64,000 bases of DNA from Anaerolineales bacterium (GTDB taxonomy: Bacteria; Chloroflexota; Anaerolineae; Anaerolineales; Villigracilaceae), in contig JAGUZU010000051.1 of assembly GCA_020060625.1 (NCBI GenBank), positions 1-64,000 on the forward strand, read 5' to 3'. Position numbers and translations under genes: made by a program. The notes under the pieces are model-generated. The model had not been told where the DNA came from and searched no databases. It saw only the letters and a program-made list of their open reading frames with translations. Of the stretch, positions 1 to 7,472 are shown one piece after another; position 1 is the stretch's first letter, and every line of letters starts with the position of its first letter.

Positions 1-1496
1 GTGTTTAAGGGGTGTTTAAAAGAGTTTAAATCACTCCCATTTGCGTCCACCATATGACTCCCATTTGCGTCTGCTAATGCTCCCATTTGCGTCCAGCTAT
101 TACTCCCATCTGCGTCTGCCATATGACTCCCATTTGCGTCCACCTTATTCCTCCCATCTGCGTCCAGCGGTTCGTCCAGCAATACCCGAAAGGCACGCGA
201 CATCGACTCCACGCGCAGGTCGGCGTAGGTCTTTGAATCAGGCAGGTCGATTTCCTGCAGAAAGCGGGAGAGGTTGCCCCCGCGTTGTTGCGAAGTCCAA
301 TGCAGATGGAGCCAGGCTTGCACGGTCTTGTAACGGGTGGAGCCGATCAACTCCGCCATCTCCTGATACCCGCGTTTGAACGTCACCACATCCCGGCGTT
401 CGCCGGTGCGGGCATTGATGAATGCCATATCGCGCGCGACCGTGATCAACCAGGCCTGCGCGGGCGTCAGGTTGTAGCGGTGGATGGTTTCCGTGATGAA
501 GTAGTGCGGGATGTGGATGTCACCGAGGCAGTTGATGATCCTGCGATGCAGTTCCTGCGCCAGACGCTCGATTTCAGGTGAAAAGTTTTCACCTGAAAAC
601 TTTTCACCTGTTTCCAGCTTCACCATATCCATCACCGTGTTCAATGGGGGATGGGATAACTTCACGTCCAACGGATCGAGGAGTTCCATGACATCTTCGA
701 CTGCCAGCATTTCCTGTAAGGCGCTGGTGGTGGAACTGTGTTTTTCGATCAAGGCTTTCAATCGCAGATGCACCGCCGTGGCGTCAGCGCGTGTCAGGCG
801 CGGGGTCATGCAGACCTGGTAACGGATCGGTGCGCGATGCGGGCGTCCGTCCCGTCCACGCCGGAAGCGGCGCGCATCCTGTGAATCGACCCGTTGCACG
901 AGTCCGGTCAGGTGTGCTTGAATGCCGGCGTGTTTCAACAATCGCCAGAAGGCACCGTTGCTCATGGCGCTGAAACGCATCACCTCACGGCTGTATAGCG
1001 GCTTTCCAGATGGACCATTCTGATCCTGCACCCGCCATGCCGCTTGATGGAAGCCAACATACAACCAGACCGCCTTCGGTCCGATCTCCATCCCCAGTCT
1101 TCGCAGATAGCCTTTCACCACGACCTGCTTGTGCGGCTGGACGATGCGGTCGTAATCCAGCCACTGCACAGGCTCGATGTTTAATTCCGATTCTTCCATC
1201 TCATCCGCTTCGGTTTCCATCTCCATCTCTTCCTGTGACTCATCGCCAACAACGAACTTCACAGAGACGGAACGATTCAAAATCCCAACCAGCAATCGTT
1301 GGACTGTGCTGGTCAGACGCGACTCCAACCAGTCACGGGCATAGGCATTGCGTGTGGAAACAAGCAGCACATCGTTTTTCAATTCCAGGGCTTGCGTGCC
1401 GAGCACCCAGGTTTCATACGAGGCGCGCGGCATGTCCAACTGCAATTGAGCCAGCACGGAACTCCAGGCTTGTTGAAGATCGCTCATGCCGAACAT
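1..1496 (-). CDS. Rep-like protein with N-terminal DnaA domain I; 3' end truncated by window edge
   Basis: Hand translation of the minus strand from ATG 1496 (alternative ATG 1487) is open to base 1, so the ORF track omits it. N-term MSDLQQAWSSVLAQLQLDMPRASYETWVLGTQALELKNDVLLVSTRNAYARDWLESRL closely matches the chromosomal DnaA N-term at 26837 (about 63% identity over about 76 aa by hand count). The remainder is Rep-like, with no AAA+ motifs seen. Confidence 0.85.
   Translation of the reverse strand, partial: MFGMSDLQQAWSSVLAQLQLDMPRASYETWVLGTQALELKNDVLLVSTRNAYARDWLESRLTSTVQRLLVGILNRSVSVKFVVGDESQEEMEMETEADEMEESELNIEPVQWLDYDRIVQPHKQVVVKGYLRRLGMEIGPKAVWLYVGFHQAAWRVQDQNGPSGKPLYSREVMRFSAMSNGAFWRLLKHAGIQAHLTGLVQRVDSQDARRFRRGRDGRPHRAPIRYQVCMTPRLTRADATAVHLRLKALIEKHSSTTSALQEMLAVEDVMELLDPLDVKLSHPPLNTVMDMVKLETGEKFSGENFSPEIERLAQELHRRIINCLGDIHIPHYFITETIHRYNLTPAQAWLITVARDMAFINARTGERRDVVTFKRGYQEMAELIGSTRYKTVQAWLHLHWTSQQRGGNLSRFLQEIDLPDSKTYADLRVESMSRAFRVLLDEPLDADGRNKVDANGSHMADADGSNSWTQMGALADANGSHMVDANGSDLNSFKHPLN
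34..166. repeat. Six iteron-like direct repeats, core CTCCCATYTGCGTCY, starts at 34, 58, 80, 103, 127, 151
   Basis: Direct reading; spacings 24, 22, 23, 24, 24 bp; AT-rich TTTAA repeats flank at 1-32. Confidence 0.85.
575..610. repeat. 36-bp inverted repeat, 17-bp perfect arms, 2-nt centre
   Basis: CAGGTGAAAAGTTTTCA-CC-TGAAAACTTTTCACCTG inside the rep coding sequence. Confidence 0.9.
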
Positions 1497-1695
1497 CCCC
1501 GTAAAACAAGCCTGGGTCTCCCAGACCGTTCATGGTGGATTTCTTTCGCCTCAGCCCTTCCTGAGCGTTCGACGTAGGCGGCAGTGCAGGCGGATGTGTG
1601 GGCGGCGCGTGGACAGGATGCAGGCGGCACGTTGTCCATGCCGCCTGCGTCCCTCATCTCATTCCATTGAAAAAGTTTTTTTTGGTGGAACTTCA

Positions 1696-2298
1696 TCATT
1701 TGCCTTTGTGCGCTAAAGTGAATGTGGTGGATTTCGGTTTGGGTTCCAGCCTCAACAATCCTGTTTCATAGGCTTTCAGACCAAAGCGCAGCAGGGCTGT
1801 GATCAATTCCCCGATGGGTACATGCAAGCCATCCTCGGAGGCCAGCGCCGCCAGTTCCTGTTTGAGTTCGGGCGGGAAGCCGCGCCAGGTGGTGATGACC
1901 TTCCACAAGGCCTCCGGTCGTTTATGTTTGGCAGTACGTTGAGGTCTGTTGAACGAATGTGAGGAGTCGCTTCGTGGGAAGAGAGTCATGCGCATGCGTT
2001 CCGGATTGGGTCGGGGATGGAGATCGAAATCCCCGCGTTCATAGGAACGCAGGGCGTAGTCGAGCACCACACACGCCACCTCACCTGAGGGAACCAGCAG
2101 GTCGTCGGCTATTGCCTTGACTTTCAATGCCAGTTTGGGATCGATGCCGCGATAGACCACCTTGCGGCTCTGTTGCTGTTTTTCCCACTGACGGTTGCGC
2201 TTGCGCGGCGCTGCCACACGCAGCGAGTCATAGAGGCTGGGTGGTTGAACGGGGTTGGGTGTTTCGGTCTTGTCAAAGGGGTCGCGTCTTCCGGTCAT
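1696..2298 (-). CDS. ParB-like / partition accessory DNA-binding protein with two tandem related domains
   Basis: Directly downstream of parA; ATG 2298 preceded by GGAGTGG; internal repeat (DPKLALKVKAIADDLLVPSGEV.. vs PPELKQELAALASEDGLHVPIGEL..). Confidence 0.55.
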   Translation of the reverse strand: MTGRRDPFDKTETPNPVQPPSLYDSLRVAAPRKRNRQWEKQQQSRKVVYRGIDPKLALKVKAIADDLLVPSGEVACVVLDYALRSYERGDFDLHPRPNPERMRMTLFPRSDSSHSFNRPQRTAKHKRPEALWKVITTWRGFPPELKQELAALASEDGLHVPIGELITALLRFGLKAYETGLLRLEPKPKSTTFTLAHKGK

Positions 2299-2306
2299 AT
2301 CCACTC

Positions 2307-3077
2307 CTAGAACTTCATCACATGCTGGGTCAGCGCCTGATACTGCTTCGCGGCGCGACATAGTTCGTCCATTTCAAAGATCGTCTTGCCTTCGGCGGCG
2401 CATTCTCTGAGCAGTGTGGAGCGATGGATGGGCGGCAGGACACTCGTATCAAACCGTTCCATTAGGGTTTCCATTGTGGCTTTGCTCTCGCGGGTTTGTT
2501 CGTCGAAGAAGGTCGGCAGGATGCCCAATAGATTTCCGCGCCAGTTTTTCTTTTCCTGAAGCACACTCATTATGAGCAGCACCTTCGAGACGCCGTCTGC
2601 AGAAAGGAACTCGGTGGCAGTTGGCACGATCACCAGGTCAGAGGCCCAGACCGCACGTTCCTGGATACCGCCCACACTGGGCGCCGTATCGAAGAGGATG
2701 TAATGAAGTCCATCCTTGAAGAAGCGTTGGATCGATTGGCGGATGGCGGAGATGGGTTTATCCTGCGCGTTGAGCACGGTCTGGGCTGCCATTGTCTGCT
2801 GGTCACCCGGTAATAAATACAATCCCTCCCGTCCGGAAAAACGCACCCACGACTGCACAAAGGTGGTCTCCTGGGGGGTGCTTCCCATTGTGAGCAGATA
2901 AAACGCGCCGGGCTCGGGGTTGCGTCCCAGGGCGGTGGCGGATTGTCCCTGTGGGTCCAGATCGATCAGCAGAACGCGCCGGCCCTTTTGGGAAAGACCG
3001 TGGGCAAGGGAAACGGCGGTGGTGGTTTTGCCGACCCCGCCCTTTTGATTGGCAATGCAAATAACTTTGGTGGACAT
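2307..3077 (-). CDS. parA: ParA family partition ATPase
   Basis: Deviant Walker A KGGVGKTTT, LLIDLDPQGQSATALG, DTAPS motifs. Confidence 0.95.
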   Translation of the reverse strand: MSTKVICIANQKGGVGKTTTAVSLAHGLSQKGRRVLLIDLDPQGQSATALGRNPEPGAFYLLTMGSTPQETTFVQSWVRFSGREGLYLLPGDQQTMAAQTVLNAQDKPISAIRQSIQRFFKDGLHYILFDTAPSVGGIQERAVWASDLVIVPTATEFLSADGVSKVLLIMSVLQEKKNWRGNLLGILPTFFDEQTRESKATMETLMERFDTSVLPPIHRSTLLRECAAEGKTIFEMDELCRAAKQYQALTQHVMKF

Positions 3078-3106
3078 AAGATGGATTTCCTCGAATGGGT
3101 TATGGA

Positions 3107-3202
3107 TTAGCGGAGAAACGCGATCACCAGCAGAACGATGATCAGCCCCACTGCGATAGGGCCGAAGCAGGTTGCCACACCGGAAAGAATTCCTGCAATC
3201 AT
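3107..3202 (-). CDS. 31-aa hydrophobic single-TM peptide MIAGILSGVATCFGPIAVGLIIVLLVIAFLR
   Basis: ATG 3202 preceded by GGAGGG; start lies just after the upstream gene's stop; below ORF-track size cutoff. Confidence 0.55.
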   Translation of the reverse strand: MIAGILSGVATCFGPIAVGLIIVLLVIAFLR

Positions 3203-3205
3203 GAT

Positions 3206-3427
3206 TTACCCTCCTTTCATTTCCAACTGGTTTGGTTCATCCACAGGGTGGATGTCGGATTGGGTTGGAATGGGTGTTTCGACCGGGATCATGCCCAGCT
3301 TTTGCAGTTCCCTGCGGATGATCAAGGCTGCCTGAGCCTTGGGAGCGCGGTACTCACGCTGCGCCAGATCGTTCAGCGCGGTCAGTTCGTAATCCCGCAA
3401 ATGGATGATGACTTTCGCCATGTTCAC
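3206..3427 (-). CDS. Small ribbon-helix-helix-like DNA-binding protein
   Basis: MAKVIIHLRDYELTALNDLAQREYRAPKAQAALIIRRELQK; GTG 3427 or ATG 3421 with GAGGTG. Confidence 0.6.
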   Translation of the reverse strand: MNMAKVIIHLRDYELTALNDLAQREYRAPKAQAALIIRRELQKLGMIPVETPIPTQSDIHPVDEPNQLEMKGG

Positions 3428-3443
3428 CTCGTGTGAAAAAAAT

Positions 3444-3471
3444 AAAAGAGCCGTACAGTGACGGCTCTTTT
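3444..3471. terminator. Bidirectional intrinsic terminator-like hairpin
   Basis: AAAAGAGCCGT-acagtg-ACGGCTCTTTT, 11-bp perfect stem. Confidence 0.75.
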
Positions 3472-3694
3472 ATCAGGCGTGAGTCAAGGAATTACCCAGT
3501 TTGATTTATGGGAATTCTACGGAAATTCATAAATGCAAAAATTAAATGGTTGAGTGGCGTGAATCGCCAATGTGACTGGTTGTATTGTTTTGGAAAATTT
3601 GAATCCAAAATGATTGGAAACGCTTTTCAGGAAATATCCTGACGTATGGGTTCCAGTTTGCTTCCTCCCTGAATTGAACTTGCAGTTGCCTTGC

Positions 3695-4363
3695 TTACGC
3701 GATTTCTTTTTCGCGCTCCTGTATGCGGGCGGACTTTTTCGCCTTTGCCCGGCGGCGGATTTCATCAATCGCGCGCTGCCGCCAGACACTGTAGTAGGTT
3801 TGTTCGGAGACAATCGGGGAGCCGTCTGAATTGGTTCCCAGATGCTCGGCGATCAATTCCCCAAGCGTGAAGGCATCGCGCATCGGGTCGCGATTTTCCC
3901 ACTTCATGGCAATGGGGAGCCAGCGCTCCAGGGGAAAAGTGGGTTTGCGACCGCGTCGAGCCGGCATGTTGAAGAGGTCAAAGGGTTCGATCATCTGTGG
4001 TTCAGGGGGAGTGGTTTGGATTTGCACCACTTCCTTTTCCTTCAATTCATAGCCCCACAGATTCATGAACGCCTCGGTCCAGCTTCCTTTTTGCGGATGA
4101 TGGAAGATGGATTTCTTCAAACGGATCAACTGGTCGATCCAAAGACCGAGACCAACTCCAACCGTGACCAATATCATCAGCAGGACCACATGATACATGA
4201 TGGCGACTTGCGCCATTGCGGTGCCCAGCCCGGTTTCGAGGTTGTCATAAGACCAGGTGATATGCAGCAAAATACCTATGAGGGCAATCTTGAGCAGGAC
4301 AATCAGGATCATTTTTTTGGGTGAACCATATTTATTGGCTCGAATCAAGGAATAAAGTTTCAT
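3695..4363 (-). CDS. Hypothetical membrane protein of the integrated element
   Basis: Two N-terminal TM stretches, charged C-terminus. Confidence 0.6.
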   Translation of the reverse strand: MKLYSLIRANKYGSPKKMILIVLLKIALIGILLHITWSYDNLETGLGTAMAQVAIMYHVVLLMILVTVGVGLGLWIDQLIRLKKSIFHHPQKGSWTEAFMNLWGYELKEKEVVQIQTTPPEPQMIEPFDLFNMPARRGRKPTFPLERWLPIAMKWENRDPMRDAFTLGELIAEHLGTNSDGSPIVSEQTYYSVWRQRAIDEIRRRAKAKKSARIQEREKEIA

Positions 4364-4642
4364 GGGGCGAGGATTCTACCTGAGATAAATTTCACAAAGA
4401 AGATAAAAATTGCTTACATTTTTGAAATTCGATAAATAGGACATTATTTATAGGAAATAGATGCTCCGATGGTTAATCGCATTTGATTTTGACAGTGGAT
4501 CTGAATTTTCATAATCAAATTATCAAACATACTGAACTCAAACTTGACTCTCGCCTTGTAAAACAGTGGGGAAGTACAACATTGAATGAAGAGGAAGTAA
4601 TGTGATGATGAAAATGAAAATAAATATGCGGGAGGACTGATC

Positions 4643-4840
4643 TTGGAAAACACTCCTCCATTGGATGCAGATCGCATTGCCCTGCGACTGATGTTCAGGG
4701 CAATCGCAGAGTATGGTCGAAAAGTTCGATTGCGCCGGCAGGCTGCGGATGAAAAGACGGAACCGCTGGATCCAAAACCGGATCAGCAGGTTCATCAACC
4801 ACGAAAAAAGAAGAAGGCTGTTGTACGTCGCGATGAATAG
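4643..4840 (+). CDS. Small hypothetical protein (TTG start)
   Basis: GGGAGGA 7 nt upstream of TTG; basic C-terminus. Confidence 0.4.
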   Translation: MENTPPLDADRIALRLMFRAIAEYGRKVRLRRQAADEKTEPLDPKPDQQVHQPRKKKKAVVRRDE

Positions 4841-4952
4841 CGAATGATAATGATTGGAGGCTTTGCATGGTTTGTCTCAATTGAAAATTTAATACACTGG
4901 GCGTATCCCTCGCTGTGAACGACAGGTATAATTCCCTGTTGGAGCGCAAATA

Positions 4953-5165
4953 ATGACTGATGACGAATGGCTGACAATCCAACAGGCGGCGAAAGTAAGC
5001 GGTTATCATGCCGAATATCTGCGCATCATTGTTCGAGCGGGGAAGGTGGTTGCCCATAAATTTGGTCCGGTCTGGGCAATCAGCAAAAAGTCCCTGCTGT
5101 CCTATCTGAAAACTGCGGAAAAATCCGACGATAGGCGGCATGGTCCCAAAGTGATCAAAAAATAA
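4953..5165 (+). CDS. Excisionase/HTH_17-like protein
   Basis: WLTIQQAAKVSGYHAEYLRIIVRAGKVVAHKFGPVWAISKKSLLSYL. Confidence 0.75.
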   Translation: MTDDEWLTIQQAAKVSGYHAEYLRIIVRAGKVVAHKFGPVWAISKKSLLSYLKTAEKSDDRRHGPKVIKK

Positions 5166-5192
5166 ATCCTTTTTACACGATCCGTTGTTTGC

Positions 5193-5227
5193 TTGTTAAA
5201 AATACATTTTACTGGTAAAATGTATTT
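5193..5227 (+). promoter_or_regulatory. Promoter TTGTTA-17-TAAAAT overlapped by palindrome AAATACATTTTAC-TG-GTAAAATGTATTT
   Basis: Direct reading; 13-bp perfect arms at 5200-5212 and 5215-5227. Confidence 0.6.
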
Positions 5228-5328
5228 GCACCGAATAACGGGCGCGTAAAGTGCTGGAACACGATACACGCCCTGACCCAACCCACCGATATCAGCGGTA
5301 GGCGGGCTATTCGTATTATAGCCTCTGC

Positions 5329-5390
5329 AAACGCCCTGGTGGGATTCCATCGGGGCGTTTTGCTTTCCGGCTGGGGGAAGTGAAACGCCC
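5329..5390 (+). promoter_or_regulatory. Structured 5' leader with mutually exclusive stems
   Basis: AAACGCCC 5329-5336, GGGCGTTT 5353-5360, AAACGCCC 5383-5390. Confidence 0.5.
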
Positions 5391-5407
5391 AAACAAGGAG
5401 ACAACCT

Positions 5408-5662
5408 ATGGATGTTCAATTTTTGACTCGTAAAGCCGCCCGGGTGGTCATGCCAGACCGGGCGTCAACTCTCGCAAATCTCTCCGTGCTGCGCCAGGAA
5501 TGGGAGCAGGCTGCGGAAGGGGACAGCCTGATCAATGTTCCCGCCTCGGTTGGGCTGCTTCTTTTTGATGTCACTGCCAGATTGGGGTTGACCCGGGAGG
5601 AGCAGGCCCAGGTGTTGGGCGACCAGCTTTTCCGGGAGGCATTGGTCAAGTTGCAACTGTAG
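5408..5662 (+). CDS. Hypothetical protein (84 aa) upstream of the recombinases
   Basis: Good RBS AAGGAG, intact ORF. Confidence 0.6.
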   Translation: MDVQFLTRKAARVVMPDRASTLANLSVLRQEWEQAAEGDSLINVPASVGLLLFDVTARLGLTREEQAQVLGDQLFREALVKLQL

Positions 5663-5752
5663 CAGTTCAGGAATGACCTGAAGGGATCCAGCCAGCCATG
5701 ATCCCTTCAGGTATCGAAACAAAACAAATAACAAAACTTTTTGGAGTTTTCT

Positions 5753-7459
5753 ATGGGTAAAAGAGCAGTGATTTATGTCCGTACATCATCCGAACAACAG
5801 GGCGAAAAATGCAGCCCTGCCGAACAGGAATCGGATTGCCGGAAGTTTGCCGCACAACAGGGGCTGGTGGTTGTCAATGTATATCGCGATACCGAACGGT
5901 ATCGTGTCAAAAACAAATGGGTGGAACCCTCCGGGACACGCTATGACCGCCCTGCGATGCTGGCAATGCTTCGCGATGCCGCTGACGATCAGTTCGATGT
6001 CATTCTCGCATGGCGGGAGGACAGGCTTTATCGCGGCATGCGGGCAATGCTGTTGATCCTTGAAACGATCCAACAGCACAACCTGACCATCATGCTGGCG
6101 CTGGAAACCTTTGATCCGGCAACGGCTCCCTTGAAAGCCTGGCTCGCCCAGGTGGAACTGGAGAATATCAAGGAACGCATGACGATGGGGGTGAAGGCGC
6201 GTCTCAAGGCTGGCAAGGCGAATTCGGGTCAGGATCGGTATGGCTATCGCCGTGTGGGGGAACAGATCGAAGTGGTTCCGGAGGAGGCGAAATGGGTCCA
6301 GCAGATATTTGCTTGGTATATCGCCGGCGTTTCGATGCGCGAGATGCGCAGACGCTTGATCGCGGCAAATGCCCCTCAAAAGGATACGACGGCTATTCGT
6401 CGAATCCCGTGGTCTTTCAACAGCCTTAAGGGAATTCTGCACGGCGCCGGCGACTATGCCAGGGGTGTCAAAACTCAGAGTCGAGAAGGGGAACAATTTC
6501 AAATGAAGCTTATTCCCATTCTGGATATGGATACCTATCGAAAATTCATGGAGTTGAGGGAGAGTTATATCCATCCGGCGCAACAGGTTCCAAAAATTGA
6601 TTTTCTGATCCGGGGTTTACTGTACTGTCCATGCGGTTACAAGATGGGAATTCGCATCTCGAAATCATCCCGCGATCAATGGGATGGCGAATGGGAAGTC
6701 GGCAGGATCCGGGGCAATTACACCTGTGTTTGCAAGCACGACGAACTTATATCCCCTGATTGTCCGCGTTACGTAAAAAACGCCGAGGCGGATCGAAATG
6801 TCTGGCGGCAGGTTTGCAATGCCATCAATCACCCCGAACTTCTCCTGGAACAGGCGAAGCTTCTGGTCGATGAGTTGAAAACGGATGCATTGATAAGCGG
6901 GAACGACAAGGAACTCATTGAGAAGGAATTGGACAACCTGGTCGTGGGCCGGCAATGGGTGATCACCCAGGCGAGGAAGGGGGTTATCTCCGAGGCTGAC
7001 ATGGATCAACATTTGATGGATATGTCCATAAGAGAGGTGGACCTAAAGAAGCAACTGAATGCCATCCAGGATGCGGTTGATGCTCAATTGTTGGTTGATT
7101 GGGAGGGAAAGGTTCAGCAATATCTTGCTGATTTGAAGGAGGGCATTCAGGCATTGCATCGCATGCCTGAAGCTCCCGCTGAACAGCGAAGAGTCGTTGA
7201 GTTGAAACGCCAGATTATTGAAACCCTTGTGGAAAAAGTTTCCGTTGACCGGGATCACCAGTTCACCGTGACGATTCGCCTGCATCTGCTGGGCATTTTG
7301 GAGAATACAACCGGCAATGGCGGCAGTTCCAGCAATGGTGGACAGTGGCCGACGGGCGGAACTGGAAATCGATCAAATCCTTCCATTAGAACAACAGGAT
7401 TCAAATCGCGGATAGGTCATATCCGGGTGAGCGCCAATTGGATCATGCAGGGCATGTAA
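5753..7459 (+). CDS. Large serine recombinase 1
   Basis: RAVIYVRTSSEQQGEK resolvase N-term, DRLYRG, Zn-ribbon cysteines, coiled-coil C-term. Confidence 0.9.
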   Translation: MGKRAVIYVRTSSEQQGEKCSPAEQESDCRKFAAQQGLVVVNVYRDTERYRVKNKWVEPSGTRYDRPAMLAMLRDAADDQFDVILAWREDRLYRGMRAMLLILETIQQHNLTIMLALETFDPATAPLKAWLAQVELENIKERMTMGVKARLKAGKANSGQDRYGYRRVGEQIEVVPEEAKWVQQIFAWYIAGVSMREMRRRLIAANAPQKDTTAIRRIPWSFNSLKGILHGAGDYARGVKTQSREGEQFQMKLIPILDMDTYRKFMELRESYIHPAQQVPKIDFLIRGLLYCPCGYKMGIRISKSSRDQWDGEWEVGRIRGNYTCVCKHDELISPDCPRYVKNAEADRNVWRQVCNAINHPELLLEQAKLLVDELKTDALISGNDKELIEKELDNLVVGRQWVITQARKGVISEADMDQHLMDMSIREVDLKKQLNAIQDAVDAQLLVDWEGKVQQYLADLKEGIQALHRMPEAPAEQRRVVELKRQIIETLVEKVSVDRDHQFTVTIRLHLLGILENTTGNGGSSSNGGQWPTGGTGNRSNPSIRTTGFKSRIGHIRVSANWIMQGM

Positions 7460-7472
7460 TCTGGAGATAACA

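Noticed and set aside
34-166. CRISPR array
   Set aside because: Repeats are ~15 bp with only 7-9 bp between them, no room for spacers; the array lies in coding sequence. Iterons fit better.
41-1577. Plus-strand ORFs 41-379, 285-581, 511-822, 791-973, 1010-1504, 1299-1577
   Set aside because: All antisense (at least in large part) to the minus-strand DnaA_N-Rep frame; no recognisable protein features.
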